A DNA stretch of 64,000 nucleotides from Chrysemys picta bellii (GCF_011386835.1 NC_088791.1:8742998-8806997); one strand, 5' to 3'. Positions 1 through 12,590 are shown, counted from the stretch's first letter. A program made the numbers and translations. Notes: generated by a model from the letters alone, not told the origin.

Positions 1-904
1 TACTTTATCCTCTTCCATCCTCTGCTCCTGACTATAACCTGGAGATTCTCTATCATTAGACGCTCTCCTAAGAGAAGTCTCTGTCCGATCCACATGCTCC
101 TCTGCAGCAGTCGGCTTTCCCCCATCTCCTAGTTTAAAAACTGCTCTACAACCTTTTTAATGTTTAGTGCCAGCAGTCTGGTTCCACTTTGGTTTAGGTG
201 GAGCCCATCTCTCCTGTATAGGCTCCCCCCATCCCAAAAGTTTCCCCAGTTCCTAATGAATGTAAACCCCTCCTCTCTACACCATCGTCTGTCTCATCCA
301 CGCATTGAGACTCTGAAGCTCTGCCTGCCTACCTGGCCCTGCGCGTGGAACTGGGAGCATTTCTGAGAATGCCACCATAGAGGTCCTGGATTTCAGTCTC
401 TTCCCTAACAGCCTAAATTTGGCCTCCAGGACGTCTCTCCGACCCTTCCCTATGTCATTGGTACCTACATGTACCATGACCACTGGCTCCTCCCCAGCAC
501 TACACATAAGTCTGTCTAGATGCCTCAAGAGATCCGCAACCTTCGCACCATGCGGTTCTCCCGGTCATCACAAACCCAGCTATCTACATTTCTAATGATC
601 AAATCTCCCATTACTAACACCTGCCTTTTCCTAGCAACTGGAGTTCCCTCCCCCGGAGAGGTAACCTCAGTGCGAGAGGCAACCCCAGCACCGTCTGGCA
701 GGAGGGTCCCAACTATGGGAAGGTTTCCCTCTGCTCCCGTTGACTGCTCTGCTTCCCTGGGCCTTTCATCCTCCTCAACAGCACAGCGGCTGTCTGATCG
801 GAGGTGGGACAATTCTACAGTGTCCCGGAAAGCCTCATCAACATACCTCTCTGCTTCCCTTAGCTCCTCTAGTTCCGCTAGCCTGGCCTCCAAAGTCCGT
901 ATGT
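1..904 (-). mobile_element. CR1 LINE ORF1 fragment with esterase-like domain, broken
   Basis: Seen: read on the minus strand, a coiled-coil-like stretch (LEARLAELEELREAERYV) is followed near 580-625 by a segment containing VLVMGD. After a frame break, 277-528 continues with VVMVHVGTNDIG. A DGLHLN motif lies near 194-211 and a stop near 131. Known: CR1 elements of reptiles and birds carry an ORF1 with an SGNH-type esterase domain whose blocks are GDS, GxND and DxxH. Here the GND and DxxH blocks are recognisable. The first block reads GDL instead of GDS, so the presumed catalytic serine is lost, and the frame is interrupted at about 525. This is a dead copy, not a host gene. The upper end abuts a GC-rich palindrome fragment, so the apparent long ORF reaching 1148 is chimeric. 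Confidence 0.85.
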
Positions 905-1112
905 GGTCTCTGCCATCCTCGGCGGAAATTCGGCGGCGGGGGGGTCCTTCCGCTCCGGGTCTTCGGCGGAAATTCAGCGGCGGGTCCTTCACTTGCCCTG
1001 GGACCCGCCGCCAAAGTGCCCCGAAGACGCGGCGCGGAAGGACCCCCGCCGCCGAATGCTCAGATGAGGAGTGCTGCTGCCTAGGGTGGCAAAGACCCTG
1101 GCGCCGCTCCTG
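905..1112 (-). mobile_element. GC-rich palindromic hAT-type element, fragment
   Basis: The segment is strongly GC-rich, with repeated GGCGGAAATTCGGCGG-like units. Read from the upper end it starts CAGGAGCGGCGCCAGGG and continues into a TTTGCCACCC motif, the same terminus type as the elements at 5783 and 60802 (CAGGGnCnGCTC). Only the upper terminus is clear. The lower end runs directly into CR1 ORF1 sequence, so the copy is truncated or rearranged, and I see no target duplication. The hAT assignment is inferred from the related complete copies, which have 8-bp duplications. Confidence 0.6.
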
Positions 1113-1180
1113 CATATAAATCTGAATGGGGTTTAAAATTTTAAACATTTAATTAAAATTAAAAAAAAAAAACCCCAAAC

Positions 1181-1694
1181 CCCTTCATTTTCAGGGATTT
1201 TGCTTGAGAATGTGAAGAAATATGTGCCCATTCCATCCCTCAAGGTGGTGCTGTAGAGCTGTTATCTCTGACAGCATGGTTCTGGGAGGAAGTAGCACCT
1301 GATGGCTAATGCTGAAGACTGGGAGGTAACGGGACGCCTTTGACTTCAGCGGAAATACACCAGGGTTGAATTTGGCTCCTTTTTTCTCTACAGCATGTGA
1401 CTGATTTTAATCAGTCTCATGGCTGTTTGGAATTGATTAAATCCCCCCAGGCTCCTCCTATGGAAAGGCTGGGCATTGCTAATAGATTCCTGGAAGTTGT
1501 CATAATAGTACTTACATTTACCACACCAGCTGTGCTCCCCAACCAATACACTTTCATGGCTGACAGAGAAAGAGATCCAACAAGATTGATCATAAGGGCA
1601 GACAGTTAAAAATTATGTCATATCATTGTCTCCATCTTAGGTATTTCTATGCCCCCCGTCCCGTTACCCCAGCATCTGAGTACCTCCCAATCAT
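1181..1694. other. Intronic stretch, little recognisable
   Basis: EXOC4 intron sequence with no supported gene. An A-run occurs just before it at about 1160-1172. A small palindrome-type repeat centred on TGACTTCAGCGG occupies about 1321-1380. I see nothing else to annotate. Confidence 0.5.
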
Positions 1695-1872
1695 TAATAC
1701 GTTTATCCTCTCGGCACCCCTGTGGGGTAGAGAACAGCTGCTTTGCAGATTGAGAACCAAGGCACAGAGAGACTAAATGATTTGCACAAAGTAACACAGG
1801 GTGTCTAGAGGCACAGCCGGGAATAGAACCCATATCTCCTGAGTCCCAAGCTAGCGCCCTAACTGTACTCTG
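1695..1872 (-). mobile_element. MIR-type CORE-SINE, degenerate
   Basis: Shows the inverse of the MIR pattern: CACCCCTGTGGGGTAGAG, then a degenerate 'gatgaggaaactgaggcacagagagaC' segment, then 'AAGTAACACAGGG', then a remnant of the tRNA-derived head (GAGTCCCAAGCTAGCGCCCTAAC). Family known from amniote genomes; old and diverged. Confidence 0.75.
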
Positions 1873-2057
1873 TAGGGTACACGTAAGCAACTTGTCAAAC
1901 AGCAAGGAAATATCTCATTTCAGCTCTGCCTTGGTAGCTAGTACAGATGTCCGTACAATGTCTTCTGGAGCGTACCACATCTTAATATTGGGTATGTCTC
2001 ATGGACACCTTCTCCTCTCCCATATGGACCATCATTTGCCTCCCTGGCAATGGCAGG

Positions 2058-2284
2058 AAGTTGAAGCTAGACAAATATTTAATGGTGAGAGAGATTAACC
2101 AACAATTTTCCAAAGATCGTGGTGGATTCTCTATCACTGGGAAATTTTAAATGAAGATTGGATGTTTTTCAAAAAGATCTGCTCTAGGAATTATTTTGGG
2201 GAAGTTCTATGGCCTGTGCTGAACAGGAGGTCAGACAAGATGATCACAGTGGTCTCTTCCGACCTTAGGATCTATGAACTGAAT
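2058..2284 (+). mobile_element. CR1-family LINE 3' end
   Basis: Plus-strand 3' tail of a CR1 subfamily. It contains GGAAGTTGAAGCTAGACAAA, then a degenerate end of ORF2, then GGAGGTCAGACAAGATGATC and TCTTCCGACCTTAGGATCTA. The same tail type occurs at 40265-40905 and 57225-57895, where it is better preserved. Severely 5' truncated, as is usual for CR1. Confidence 0.8.
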
Positions 2285-4924
2285 AACATCCCTATTGCAA
2301 CTACAGCAATTTTTTTACATGAAAAAGTAATAAGCGGAAACACTTCATGTATTTTTAGCTTCTTTTAACTTGGTTTAGCAGCTGGAAACAAGGAGCGGAG
2401 TTAGTACAACGTAACTATGCAGTTCTTCACAGATCGCAGTTTGAACTGTTGGATTACGAAACACTAGCTTGCCATTACCTAAAACAGTGATGACAATATA
2501 ATTTGTACCCAAAGAACTCCAACTCTTTCCCAAAACAGTTTCTACAACACAAAAAGCAAAGAACAAAATTTTATTGGCATTTGTTTGGGGTGACCTGCAC
2601 AGCCATTACATGAATCATATAATCATCCCAAACTCAGGTCAATAAAAATCTACATCCCACACTACTGCATATTTATTATTTTTAACACGGGGTGGGAACA
2701 AATGTGTCCCTTTCAATGAAATTATGCTGCTAAATTACTATTGGCATGTATGGGAAACAGTCATTTATTCTAAGAGAACAATGGTTTAGTAGGAATTTAT
2801 AGCGAAAGTACAGCAAATATGTTCACTTGTTTTCCCAAATGTATCTATTTGGCAGCAGAAATCCAAGCTCACAATTCCATCATTACACACACACTGAAAT
2901 CGGCAATGAAGATAACCTTCAACAAGCAACTCTGTCTTAAAAGACCACTTCAAAGTATCCCCAAGGATCCCCAGAGTGGGTTTGGGGTTTTTTTTACCTT
3001 CAGTTAACTCTCAGCTTTATGAGGCAACTTACTTTTGCTGGTCTTTTGGGTGGCTGCTTAGGGCAAGTTTCACAATACATATTAAATGCAATCCCCTATA
3101 ATTCCTCCCCCTTTACAATAATGGAATATTATGTCTGCCCAGCTAAGCACTTAAAAGTAAGGAAATACTGAAGTTAAGACTGAACATGCAACCTTCACTC
3201 TGACCCTCCATGTGTATTATGATAGTGTCTTCAGATACGCCATTACATACTGTTTCTCAAACAATACATTTTCCTTCTGAAGTTTATATATAAACATATG
3301 CCTGAGATACCAGATGAGCATGAATTTGGGAAATGTATTGTCATATACATCACCAGGGGCAGAGTTAAGGTGGCACATTTCGCCTTAACTCTTGAATTTC
3401 CTTTACTGAGTGCCCAACTCAGCAGCCTTAATGTTGCATTAGCATAAATTTTTGAATGTAAGGTTTTTTTGCTTTGTTTTTTTTAAAGGAAAGGATTTTG
3501 TTCAAGTTTACAACAACAACAACAAAATACAATTTGTGGCAGATACTTAACATGAAAAATTCCAGCCCCAAAAGGTGAATATTTAAGAAAGCTAGAAACA
3601 TGAAAAACAACAGGTTTGTAATGGAGTGTTTTGTGGAACGTTAATAATAGTGAATTCCTCACTGTATTGAGAGGTGTGCGTGCACATACACACACACAAG
3701 AGAGCGAGAGAATTATTACATATCAGCTACACAATGTGTAAAGAAAACCCAAGTGCATTTCTTCAGTATCCAGCTGTTCCTTCATTGGAGATTTTTCCTT
3801 ATTCTTGTATTTGACACTAGCTCCAATAGCCTCATTGTGTTTTTATCTTCTTGTTTCCCATGAGGATTTGCGTGTGGGTCAATAGGGTCTACTCTTAATC
3901 TCCTTTTTGCCAAAGAATGCAGGTCTGGTCTGATTAAGTCATCTGACTAACAAAAATATCACTTGTCTAAGTATCATTCTGTTCCCCTCTGCTGTGTCAT
4001 CTCTATTTCTGTAATATTCTCTCTCTAATACCAGGATTGGCTTTAGATCGGTTCTATTTTATTGGATACTCTGTAACATGCATAGCATGTTCTTAGCATT
4101 GCACACACAGGGACGCACAGCGGAAGACAGTGCCCCGCACCTAAAATGAATATCCAGCAGAAAGAATGGGTTCTCTCTCCTCTTCCGGAGAAGCAATGGT
4201 TATGTTTTTCAGGGGATGAGATGTTAATAAAATTAAAACACACATTGACTTAGACTGGAAATACGTGATTTGATGGTGACACGAGGCTTCCCTCTCTCTT
4301 ACTTTAATACTTACACAGTGAAAGGAAAACAAGTGTGCTTAAAAATAAGGGCCAATGAAGGGCAGACACGACGAATCAAGATCACCTTTGCTACGTGTCC
4401 ACATCAATACAAAACAGCGACGGAATGAGGCCTCCTATGTGCCCTTGGCAACAGCTTTACATTCACTTACTGCTACTCTTCCTTTTCATGGCCAAGAAAT
4501 TAGCTTCAATTATTCCTTCAGCAAATGATGAATATGAATCAGTTCACTGGGAGAATGTGTCCAGGGAGCTGTGTGAACAAGAGGGGCCATTTGAGTGTCG
4601 CCCTCCCCTTTTCCCTCTCTCGCCCCCCAAGGGAAAAATTACAGGGGGAGAGGAAAAAAAAACCTCTTTGGAAATTCCCTCAGGAGCAAATTTACCATTC
4701 TGACAAAGTCCCTTTTGTCATTTCCCACACTGTGCTTCGCAGCAGCTCCTCAAGGGCTGGTTTTTCAGAGTGAGAGTCAGACGCTCGTAGCTGACAGGCA
4801 GCACAATGAATTCAAACTTCAGCTAATAGCACTGTGCGGAGCTTGTAGCCAGTGGTCCAGAATATCAGGGGCCAGACAAGAGGTGAACGTATGTGCGGTG
4901 ACCCGTGGGAAGCATAATATAGAA
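2285..4924. other. Unique-looking intron sequence
   Basis: 2.6 kb of AT-rich intron. A short (CAA)n run lies at about 3511-3527 and a short CA/GA simple tract at about 3686-3712. The open frames here are short, overlap on both strands and resemble nothing I know. No transposon or gene recognised. Confidence 0.5.
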
Positions 4925-5130
4925 TAATAATACTTATCACTTAGGTGGCAAATACTAATTATTCTTCAGAACCCCTGTGGTAGGTATTTCCCCATCTGAC
5001 AGATGGTGAAACTGTGGCACAGAGCGGTTAAGTGACTTGCCCAAGACCACATAGCACATAAGTGTCAGAGCAGATGTAAGAGCACAAGAGTTTCTGGATC
5101 CCAGCTCTGAGTTAAACCAATGAGACTGCG
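4925..5130 (-). mobile_element. MIR-type CORE-SINE
   Basis: Minus-strand MIR: AATAATAATACTTATCAC, then CAGAACCCCTGTGGTAGGTA, CATCTGACAGATGG, ACTGTGGCACAGAG and TTAAGTGACTTGCCCAAG. The last two are the hallmark MIR core segment in reverse complement. The tRNA-like head at about 5090-5125 is degraded. Confidence 0.85.
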
Positions 5131-5782
5131 CTGCCTCAGAGGAAATATACATTTATAATTGCTATGCTTGCCGGCATTCCCGATACCACTCAATTCTTGC
5201 AGTGTATATGGTACACCAGTGAGAAAGAAGGATTTCCTTTGTGTGTTGAAAAAGATGCCCCATCGTTTCCTCAGCAAGCTAGTTAGACGGAAGGCCGGGA
5301 TTCCCCCGCTGGCCAACTGTATAGGAAATGGCCTAAAATCACACAGCAAGTGCAGAATAGAACTTCGATTTCCTGACATATAGCTCTATTCTTTAGCCAC
5401 AAAGTCAACCTTCTAGCTTAGCTCTGGCTGAGACTTGGAGACTACATTTAAAAGCTTTATACAAAAGTTACCAAAGCAGACACCTTTCACTTGAATTGAA
5501 AGAAACAAACCAAAAATCCTACAAAAAATATTGTTCTTGTTTATCAAAAAGAATTTAGAAAAATGGCCACGGCTTCACTTCAATTGCCTTCTCTGTTCCA
5601 AACGTGGTCTGAGGATCATCAAGATATTGTCCAAGCACCAAAACAAAGACCAACAAGAGTGGGTGTTATCTGCCAAAGGAATCACTCTAACATGACGCTC
5701 TGCAACAAGACCAATAAAAGCAAATTCAATAACCTTTAACAGAATTTGTGGTCTCATTTGTTGCAAAGTAGTCGCTAAGATT
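5131..5782. other. Intronic stretch with a probable MIR fragment
   Basis: A fragment at about 5322-5402 (CCTAAAATCACACAGCAAG followed by a degraded head) looks like the end of another MIR in the same orientation. The rest shows no recognisable feature. Confidence 0.45.
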
Positions 5783-6075
5783 CAGGGGCGGCTCTAGCTT
5801 TTTTGCCGCCCCAAGCATGGCAGGCAGGCTGCCCTCGGCGGCTTGCCTGCGGGAGGTCCCCGGTCCCGCGGATTGCCTGTGGGAGGTCCGCTGGTCCCGC
5901 GGCTTCGGCATACCCGCCGTCAAATTGCCGCCAAATCCGTGGGACCGGCGGACCTCCCGCAGGCATGCCACCGAAGGCTGCCTGACTGTTGCCCTCAGAG
6001 GGACTGGCAAGGCACCCCCTGCGGCTTGCCGCCCCAGGCACGCGCTTGGTGCGCTGGTGCCTGGAGTCGCCGCTG
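5783..6075. mobile_element. Palindromic non-autonomous hAT-type element
   Basis: Terminal inverted repeats begin CAGGGGCGGCTCTAGC on the left and, read inward from the right, CAGCGGCGACTCCAGGC. The interior is GC-rich and folds back on itself: GCGGGAGGTCC units recur on both strands. Flanking 8-bp sequences CTAAGATT (5775-5782) and CAAAGATT (6076-6083) match at 7 of 8 positions, as expected of a hAT target duplication. No transposase is encoded. The overlapping GC-rich open frames here are shadows of the palindrome. Confidence 0.85.
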
Positions 6076-6083
6076 CAAAGATT

Positions 6084-6962
6084 CAACTTGTGAGGACATT
6101 TCTCTGAACTTCCACACAGCAACACAGTCGAAAAAAACCAACAAAGCTATGCTGCTTTACAGCACTGCGCATCTAGCCCTCTCTAACACTGACCTAACTT
6201 GGAGGGTCACTGAGATTTGAAACAAATATCTCACTTGATCCCAGGGATCTGTAAGAGAGAAGAGCAAGATCAGCACTGGACAGCTACACATCTAAGGGGT
6301 CACAGGATCATAAGACAGTGGATCACTAACTTATTCGTAAAATAATAAAATAAGAAGGATAATGCATCACATGTTGTTCTTTGTTCATTTCCTGGACCAG
6401 TCTAATTCAGTTTCAATTATGTTGCCTAATGTACCATTGTGTATTAGCAATGTCTTGCAGTATGCTGTGTAACAGTAACAAGGCTTAGCAGAGTGCCAGG
6501 ACTGTTGCTAAGTTCATTTCAATGGAGGATGCATCTTGCAGGAGTAACGAATCTGAAAGTGGGTGTTAAATTTCCTCATGCCTCAGCCATTTCTCTGAGG
6601 GTTGAATCATGAGTCTATGTAATCCACAGAAACAGGAAAGGAAAAGCCACTTCTCTGCAATCACAGAACAAGTGCAGCACAAACAAACTGTCGCACCTCT
6701 GTGCTTCAAATGGAGGGACTGTCCCCTGACGTTGAAGAGGAGCTCAGGCTTCCAGTGCCCATTTAGTTCTAGGCCTCACTGCTGAGATTCCCAACAAGGG
6801 GATTTTTCTGATGTAGATGTTTTCCACGGGGATTGGACAGAAATCCACAAACTAATTTCACATAGGCCACTCAACAGGCATCAGATGGTGACAACTTGCA
6901 GCCATGATAGACCTCGGCTGCACACTGCCTAGCAAGCAGGAGGGCCTCAGCCTGAGCTCAGG
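6084..6962. other. Intronic stretch, nothing recognised
   Basis: No gene, RNA or transposon recognised. A TTCATTTCAATGGAGG motif near 6513-6528 resembles the centre of the small palindromic repeats seen elsewhere in the window, but arms are not clear. Confidence 0.4.
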
Positions 6963-7052
6963 CAAGGCGGGTGAGGTAATATCGTTTATTGGACCAACTT
7001 CTGTTGGTGAGAGAGACAAGCTTTCGAGCTTACACAGAGCTCTTCATGTCTG
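6963..7052 (-). mobile_element. Penelope-like tail fragment (second family)
   Basis: The plus strand shows GGTGAGGTAATATCGTTTAT, TTGGACCAACTTCTGTTGG and GAGAGACAAGCTTTCGAGC. This sequence is widespread in turtle genomes. Read on the minus strand it holds GAGCTctgtgtaAGCTC followed by GAAAGCTTGTCTC. That layout (stem, GAAA, small hairpin, UC) is shared with the other PLE tails here. A related piece at 47341-47418 carries the adjoining part of the same family. The Penelope assignment is inferred from that resemblance. Confidence 0.55.
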
Positions 7053-9432
7053 GGATCAGTCAGTGAGTCTAACTGGTGTGAGGAAAGAACCCTAACCCAC
7101 CCCGAAGTCGGATTCCTAGATTTGTCCTGATTCCACACTGCGTAATCACAAAGGTCACTTTTCAGCACCACCAAAAAGGCCCTTAAATGCCAATTTTAGT
7201 ACAGTTGTCACTTTAGGCACACAGGAATTGTCATTAGTCCATTTAGTCTGCCATCCTCCCTCCCGCTGCACCACAGCAGATGGTTGTGTCAGAAAGTCAC
7301 TTGATTTCTGACATTCTGGTTCAGGACTGGTCCAGCTAAATCTAGCATTCTGCCCCTAGCATGGGCCTGATACTTCAGAAGAAGGAAACATCAATAACTA
7401 AACATCGCCAAGCGTGCATGTTGCACACGGATGAGAGGAGGAAATAGGAGAAGAGATTTCTTCCTTGACTTTTTGCTGGCATGAGGTTTGAGTATCTTCA
7501 TCATTAACTCAGCTTGCACTGGTAAAGATATTAATGACCACTACTCTTCGAGATCCACCTCCACCACAACTCTTAAGAAATCAGTCAATTTAAGATGGCT
7601 ACATTCAGGACTGTTAGCATTTTAAACATCTATAGTAATAACAAATTGCAGATGTATGTTTGTATATAAATATGATAGTGGAGCAGGAGCTCTGTTATAA
7701 TTAAGATTGAGAGTCAATTAAGATTGAGAGTTTAAAAGTCTACTATTCTAAGTGCTCTAAAAGCCACACAATAGCTCACATTGTCTTGAAATTTGCTCTG
7801 CCTCATGGGAGGTGTGGGGTAGGGTTAGTGGTCCAAATGTGGGGCCTCTCCAATATGTGCTTACAAAAATCACCTGTGTTCTAATTTTTTTTGTTTTGCA
7901 CACACCTGGGCTCAAACTATAGCTCTAATCATCCCCAAACTGATCTCAGCCGCTTGGGATTTCTCTCAGCTACTACATAACACCCCTTGCCCCTTTGGGG
8001 TACGTGTGTGTGTTTGTGTTATACTAAATACGTTATTCGGGGTTAATTAGGAACTCCAGAGCATCAGTAGTTCAAGTCAAAAAGAATGAAATGCTCATAT
8101 GCAGCAAGACTAGGGCTCTGCTGACAGTGAAAGGATTTGCAGACTCTCATGGTAACTGGGTGGCTCGAGGTGATAGCTGTGGCCATGTGAGCCCCGCCCC
8201 CATTAGCAGTTTTCAGAGGATGTGTGGGGTAAATGTTCCTTGTTTTGCCCGGAGACAAAAATGTCCAGTCTAAAAGTAATATTTCAAAGTGCTCTAGAAA
8301 ACCAGAGGCAGACGCAGATTTTACTTTAGAAGCAGAGTCCAGGAAATTAGCATTAATTAAATAGACAGAAGATGAAATACTCCAGTAAGCACTCTGGATC
8401 TCCACTCTCCTCCCCCCTCCTGCCTCCAGCTTGTACATGCACTTCTCACAGTCCCACCAACTCCCCACCTCCCATTGCCCGTCCAAGCTTACCAGGGGCA
8501 TGGGGTGGCAAGGAGGAGGATGGAGCTGGTGTGAGAGTAGGGGGCTCAGAGCAGCGGGAGCATGTGGGCGGTCAGAGTAATGGGTGTGATGGAGGGAATG
8601 CTGGAGCAGTGTCAGAGCAGTGGTGGTGTAACACCTTTGGGACCAGTAAAACCACACTGGGCACAGTGGGGAATGTGCGTGGGGTGTTGAAGCAGTACAA
8701 TGAAGAGTGGTGTAGAAAGGAGAGGGTCAGAGATGCAGAGTGAGGGTTGTTGGGGGCTTCAGCTCTGTGCCCCCAAATTCCCCCCACCCCCAGGTCTGTC
8801 TCCCCATCTGAAAAATGCCTCTACTTACTCCATGCTAGTCTCCGGACTCTTCCTGCATCCTTTCCCCAGCTCCTTAACCTGCAGGTCCCATTCTAACACC
8901 CACCTCTCTATAAGGAGGAGGCTGAGGAGGGAGAACTGGGCTGTGGTGGACAAGCAGAGAGACAGGAAATGATACAGGGGCAGTGAAGTGACTAACATGC
9001 GGCCAGTGCATTCTGTGGGCTGGATAATCATTGCCAAGGAGCCAGAGGCAGTGGAGGGGGAGAGTTGGGTGGTGGTACATGGGGATGCAGAGACATACTT
9101 GCAGAGAACAAACCAAATGCCCAAAATCTTTGTTAACACGGAGTTAGCTTGGTGGTACCTTGTGCCCTTTTGGAACATTGTGTTCAGCTAACCTCAAACC
9201 TCTGAAAACCATAATATACAGAGTTATGGTTCATGCCATCCCTGCAACGCATCCTTAGCGCTGCCCTTTATGAGTGATGCTCCAGTACACCAGTAACACC
9301 CCCTCCTCAGCATTCTGATTTTACAGATGCTGGGAGCTGAGCGCATGGGCACTGTAGGACAGATTTCCCCAAAGTAAAGATGCAATTTATTCACACAGAA
9401 ACGATACACAGAGTGATCAGATGGGCTCATAA
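7053..9432. other. Intronic stretch, purine/pyrimidine-rich in part
   Basis: 2.4 kb without a supported gene. Positions 8400-8800 are GC-rich and strand-asymmetric (GGGGxGG-type on plus), producing long overlapping open frames on both strands that show no domain or codon-like conservation. No repeat family recognised with confidence. Confidence 0.4.
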
Positions 9433-9556
9433 AGGATCAGATTCTCCCTTACTCACATTGAGTAGTGCCTTATTCAGTGAGTAGCCGTCATGAAATGAAA
9501 AGGGCAACTTGGGAAGTAAGGCACTACTTGGCCAGAGTAAGAACGGCAGAATCTGG
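9433..9556. repeat. Small palindromic MITE-like repeat
   Basis: An imperfect inverted repeat. The left arm, GGATCAGATTCTCCCTTACTC with ATTGAGTAGTGCCTTA, is mirrored on the right by AAGTAAGGCACTACTTGGCC and GGCAGAATCTGG. The same family recurs at 50235-50356. Non-coding; probably a non-autonomous DNA transposon derivative. Confidence 0.7.
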
Positions 9557-9690
9557 CACTACAAATTTAGTACAAAGCTATAAATCAGATCCCAATACCA
9601 TTAACCATCACAATAAGAAGGGCCAGATTCTCAGCTGGTGGAAACCGGCACAGCACCATCGACTTCAGTCTGAGAATCTGGTGCAAAGTT
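9557..9690. repeat. Small palindromic MITE-like repeat (CCAGATTCT type)
   Basis: The repeat proper is about 9620-9685. It starts GGGCCAGATTCTCAGCTGG and ends TGAGAATCTGG, with ATCGACTTCAGTC at the centre. A second copy of this family lies at 28637-28715. Confidence 0.65.
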
Positions 9691-12346
9691 AGGAGTTCCG
9701 ACACCAAAACAAGACCATATTGGGAGGAGTTCAAGTCACCCAATTATCCTTATTGTACCAGCAGATGTGTTACTTGAGCTCTGCAGCCAAATACATTCTG
9801 CTCTATCACCATCTCCATCCTGGAGAGCTCCTCAAACACAGCTCAGCTTGAGGTTTGCAGCGAAATGATTTTCACCCTGTGAACTCCCAGGATGCTGGGA
9901 TGAGCAACACGGGTGCTGCTTTCTTTTTCACAGCTCTCCTAATACGCGTTGCCTCTTTAATGTAGTGCCCTTGCCACCTTTTCTGCTACAGAGCAGCTGC
10001 AACACAGAAGACCAGGGGGTTTGCTGTGATTTGCCAGTGGTCAGATCTAACATTCTTTTCTATTCTTTCCACTCAAAGTTAAGCCTGGAAATAATACATT
10101 TTTGGTTTTTATCTCTAACGTGCCCGATTCAGTAATGAACCGAATGCTAACCTTTATACAGCAAGAAGGGCACTTTATTTCACATCCAGCCAAGTGCCAA
10201 ATAGCCTTCCCAGCTTCAAAAACTAATTATATCAGGAGAGGCACGACTGTTCTTTCCTTCCTGTCCTTGCCAAGTTCCAAACTACTATAATATGCTCAAT
10301 CAGGTCCCTTTTGTCTATCCAACCACACAAGAATATTAATGGGGAGATTCACCCACTCCCTACCCTGACTTTTGACATCTAATCACAACAGAGATAGTGG
10401 CAGGTTAAAGACAACAGAATCAATCACTGTTAACAGAGATATGCATGAGGTTTTTGTAACGACACTATTTTGATTCTTCACTCTAATTAAGCTAATGAGT
10501 CACAGGAAACCTAAGGAAAAGAAAAAAATTAACAGTACTCCCCACCCCGCCATCCTCCAAAGACTAGTGTTAAAACTACAGAACATAACTGAATTAATAT
10601 ACTTAAAGGGATATTGTCAAATAGTTTAAGTACAACTGTGGCAAGGTGTTGCTCCCTCCCCAGACTGGGTGCCTGGCACTGCCTTGCTTCAGTTTCTTTC
10701 CTTTCAATCAAAATGCTACACAGCAGGGATGGGGGGTGGAGGGTGTTTCAAATCAGATCTCTGGGATCTGATTTATTAGCAAAACATTCAACTCCACACA
10801 AGTCTTTTTCCAGGCTCCAATAGTCCACCCAGCCCCCTCCCCAGTGCTTGCTCCCTTTACTGCTAACATAGTCCTAACATCCCATGGAGAGTTTCACAGG
10901 AGAAACTCTTCCTATCACACACCTTAGTCTCTGCTGTCTTCCCACTGCTGCCGTCCTAGACAGAGTGAGAGAGACACATCCCCTTCCTCCCTGCTGACTC
11001 TGCCCCCCCTTAGTGCTACTGCCCTTGGTGCACCCCAGCTGTGCCTTTCCCAGGCTTAACTCTTTCCCTGCTAGCTCAGGAAGAAGGTCTGTGCACCTTG
11101 TCGTACCAATACATGAAGACGGTTAAATAGCAAGGTAATATGCATCTTTAAAATACCTTGGATGATTAGATAACAAACAATTGGACCTAGCAGGCTCATG
11201 AGTCAGTGAGAAATTAACCTCCACCTGAATTTCTGTGGGACCCATAAAAACAATGTATTGTTTCCCCCTAGCTCTGCGGCAACAATTAGACAGTGAATGT
11301 TATTCCCAGAGTTGCTCTCATATATCGATGCTACCAAGGTGTAAACAATGACAGAAGCAAAAAAACACATTAACTTGAGCTCTCAGAGTAATGATGACAG
11401 CAATTAGCTAAATGGGAAAATAAGACAAAAACTGGAGAAAGAATTAAATGCTATTTTCCAGCTTCCAGGAGAAATTAGACATCGAATAGCTTCCTAAGGA
11501 AAGTTTATAAGTCACATTGCTTATGAAGAAATGTCAATCAATGGATAGTAAAATTAAAAAATAAGAAAAAAAAACTGACATTAAGGTTGAAATCTTGGGG
11601 GCACCATTGAAGCTGATGAAAATTTTGCCACTCATTTCAATGTGGCCAGGATTTTATCCTAAGACTTTAACTTCGATCGGTATGATCCAGCATTAGCCAT
11701 AAGAAAACCAAATAGTGGAAGGAAAGGAAAGATGTAAAGACCAGCTTTAACTTTAGCTGTGGGAAAGGAGGGATAATTCATGAAGGCTAAAACCATAAGA
11801 ATTGCAAGTTTACTTCACAAGCAATATATGCTTTTCTCTCCCAGACTCCCAAATATCAAACAGAATTTTTAAAATATACTGACACCAATACAGCATGAGC
11901 AAACAGTTCTTCAACTACCCGTGATTTACGTTGTTAATCATTCCTTTCTCTAAACTGCATCATCTTTATTTTATCGTTCTTGCATTCACTGAATAAGTAA
12001 AAAGATAATTTGGGTGAATTAGATTAATTTTAAACAGCTTCACTTGCTCTTACAATATTATAGCTAAATGCCAATCAAAGAAATGATGAACAGTGATGGG
12101 AAAGCACAGGCTTGTGGCTAACCAGAAATGTAAAGATGACTAGCTTCTTCAGCATAAGCCAATGATTCATAGACACTGACTGTTGTTCACTGTGAAGCAA
12201 TCTGATCATTTGTCTTTTAAATAGTTTGGAACGTTACATGTTTTGGTTCGTGTTAATATGGAAGATAAAAACCACCATGCTGTTTGGGTTTAGGTGCTCT
12301 TCCAAAGATTCCCATTGAGGTTTGCTAGTAGCTGGGAAGAGTCTTA
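9691..12346. other. Intronic stretch with one small palindromic repeat
   Basis: Mostly unique-looking AT-rich intron. Positions 11587-11658 hold a palindromic repeat of the GAAATCTTGGGG...CCAGGATTTT type, with a CATTTCAATG-like centre. No gene recognised. Confidence 0.5.
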
Positions 12347-12590
12347 GGATATGTTTACATTGAAATTGGAGGTGTGATTGCAACCCAGGTAGCGTGGCTG
12401 AAAATAGTGGAGAAGACACTGTGGCATGGAACCAGAAGCAGGCTAGCAACATGAGTGAATACGCAGGGTTCTGGGCAGGCATGCAAGCCTGTGCTGCTGT
12501 GCCTTCATTGCTATTTTAGCTAGATTGAAGCTAATGCGGCTATGCCTACCGAAGCTGCAATCACACCTTTGATTCCAGGTAGACACATCC
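12347..12590. mobile_element. Palindromic MITE, TIR GGATATGTTTACATT type
   Basis: Left end GGATATGTTTACATTGAAAT then AGGTGTGATTGCAACCC. The right end read inward is GGATGTGTCTACCTGGAAT then AGGTGTGATTGCAGC. The long arms place this in the same family as the element at 17928-18219. Internal parts are diverged and non-coding. No convincing target duplication seen. Confidence 0.75.

Noticed and set aside
8064..8657. 197-codon minus-strand open frame
   Set aside because: Lies in a compositionally biased segment with open frames on both strands. No recognisable domain or splice context.
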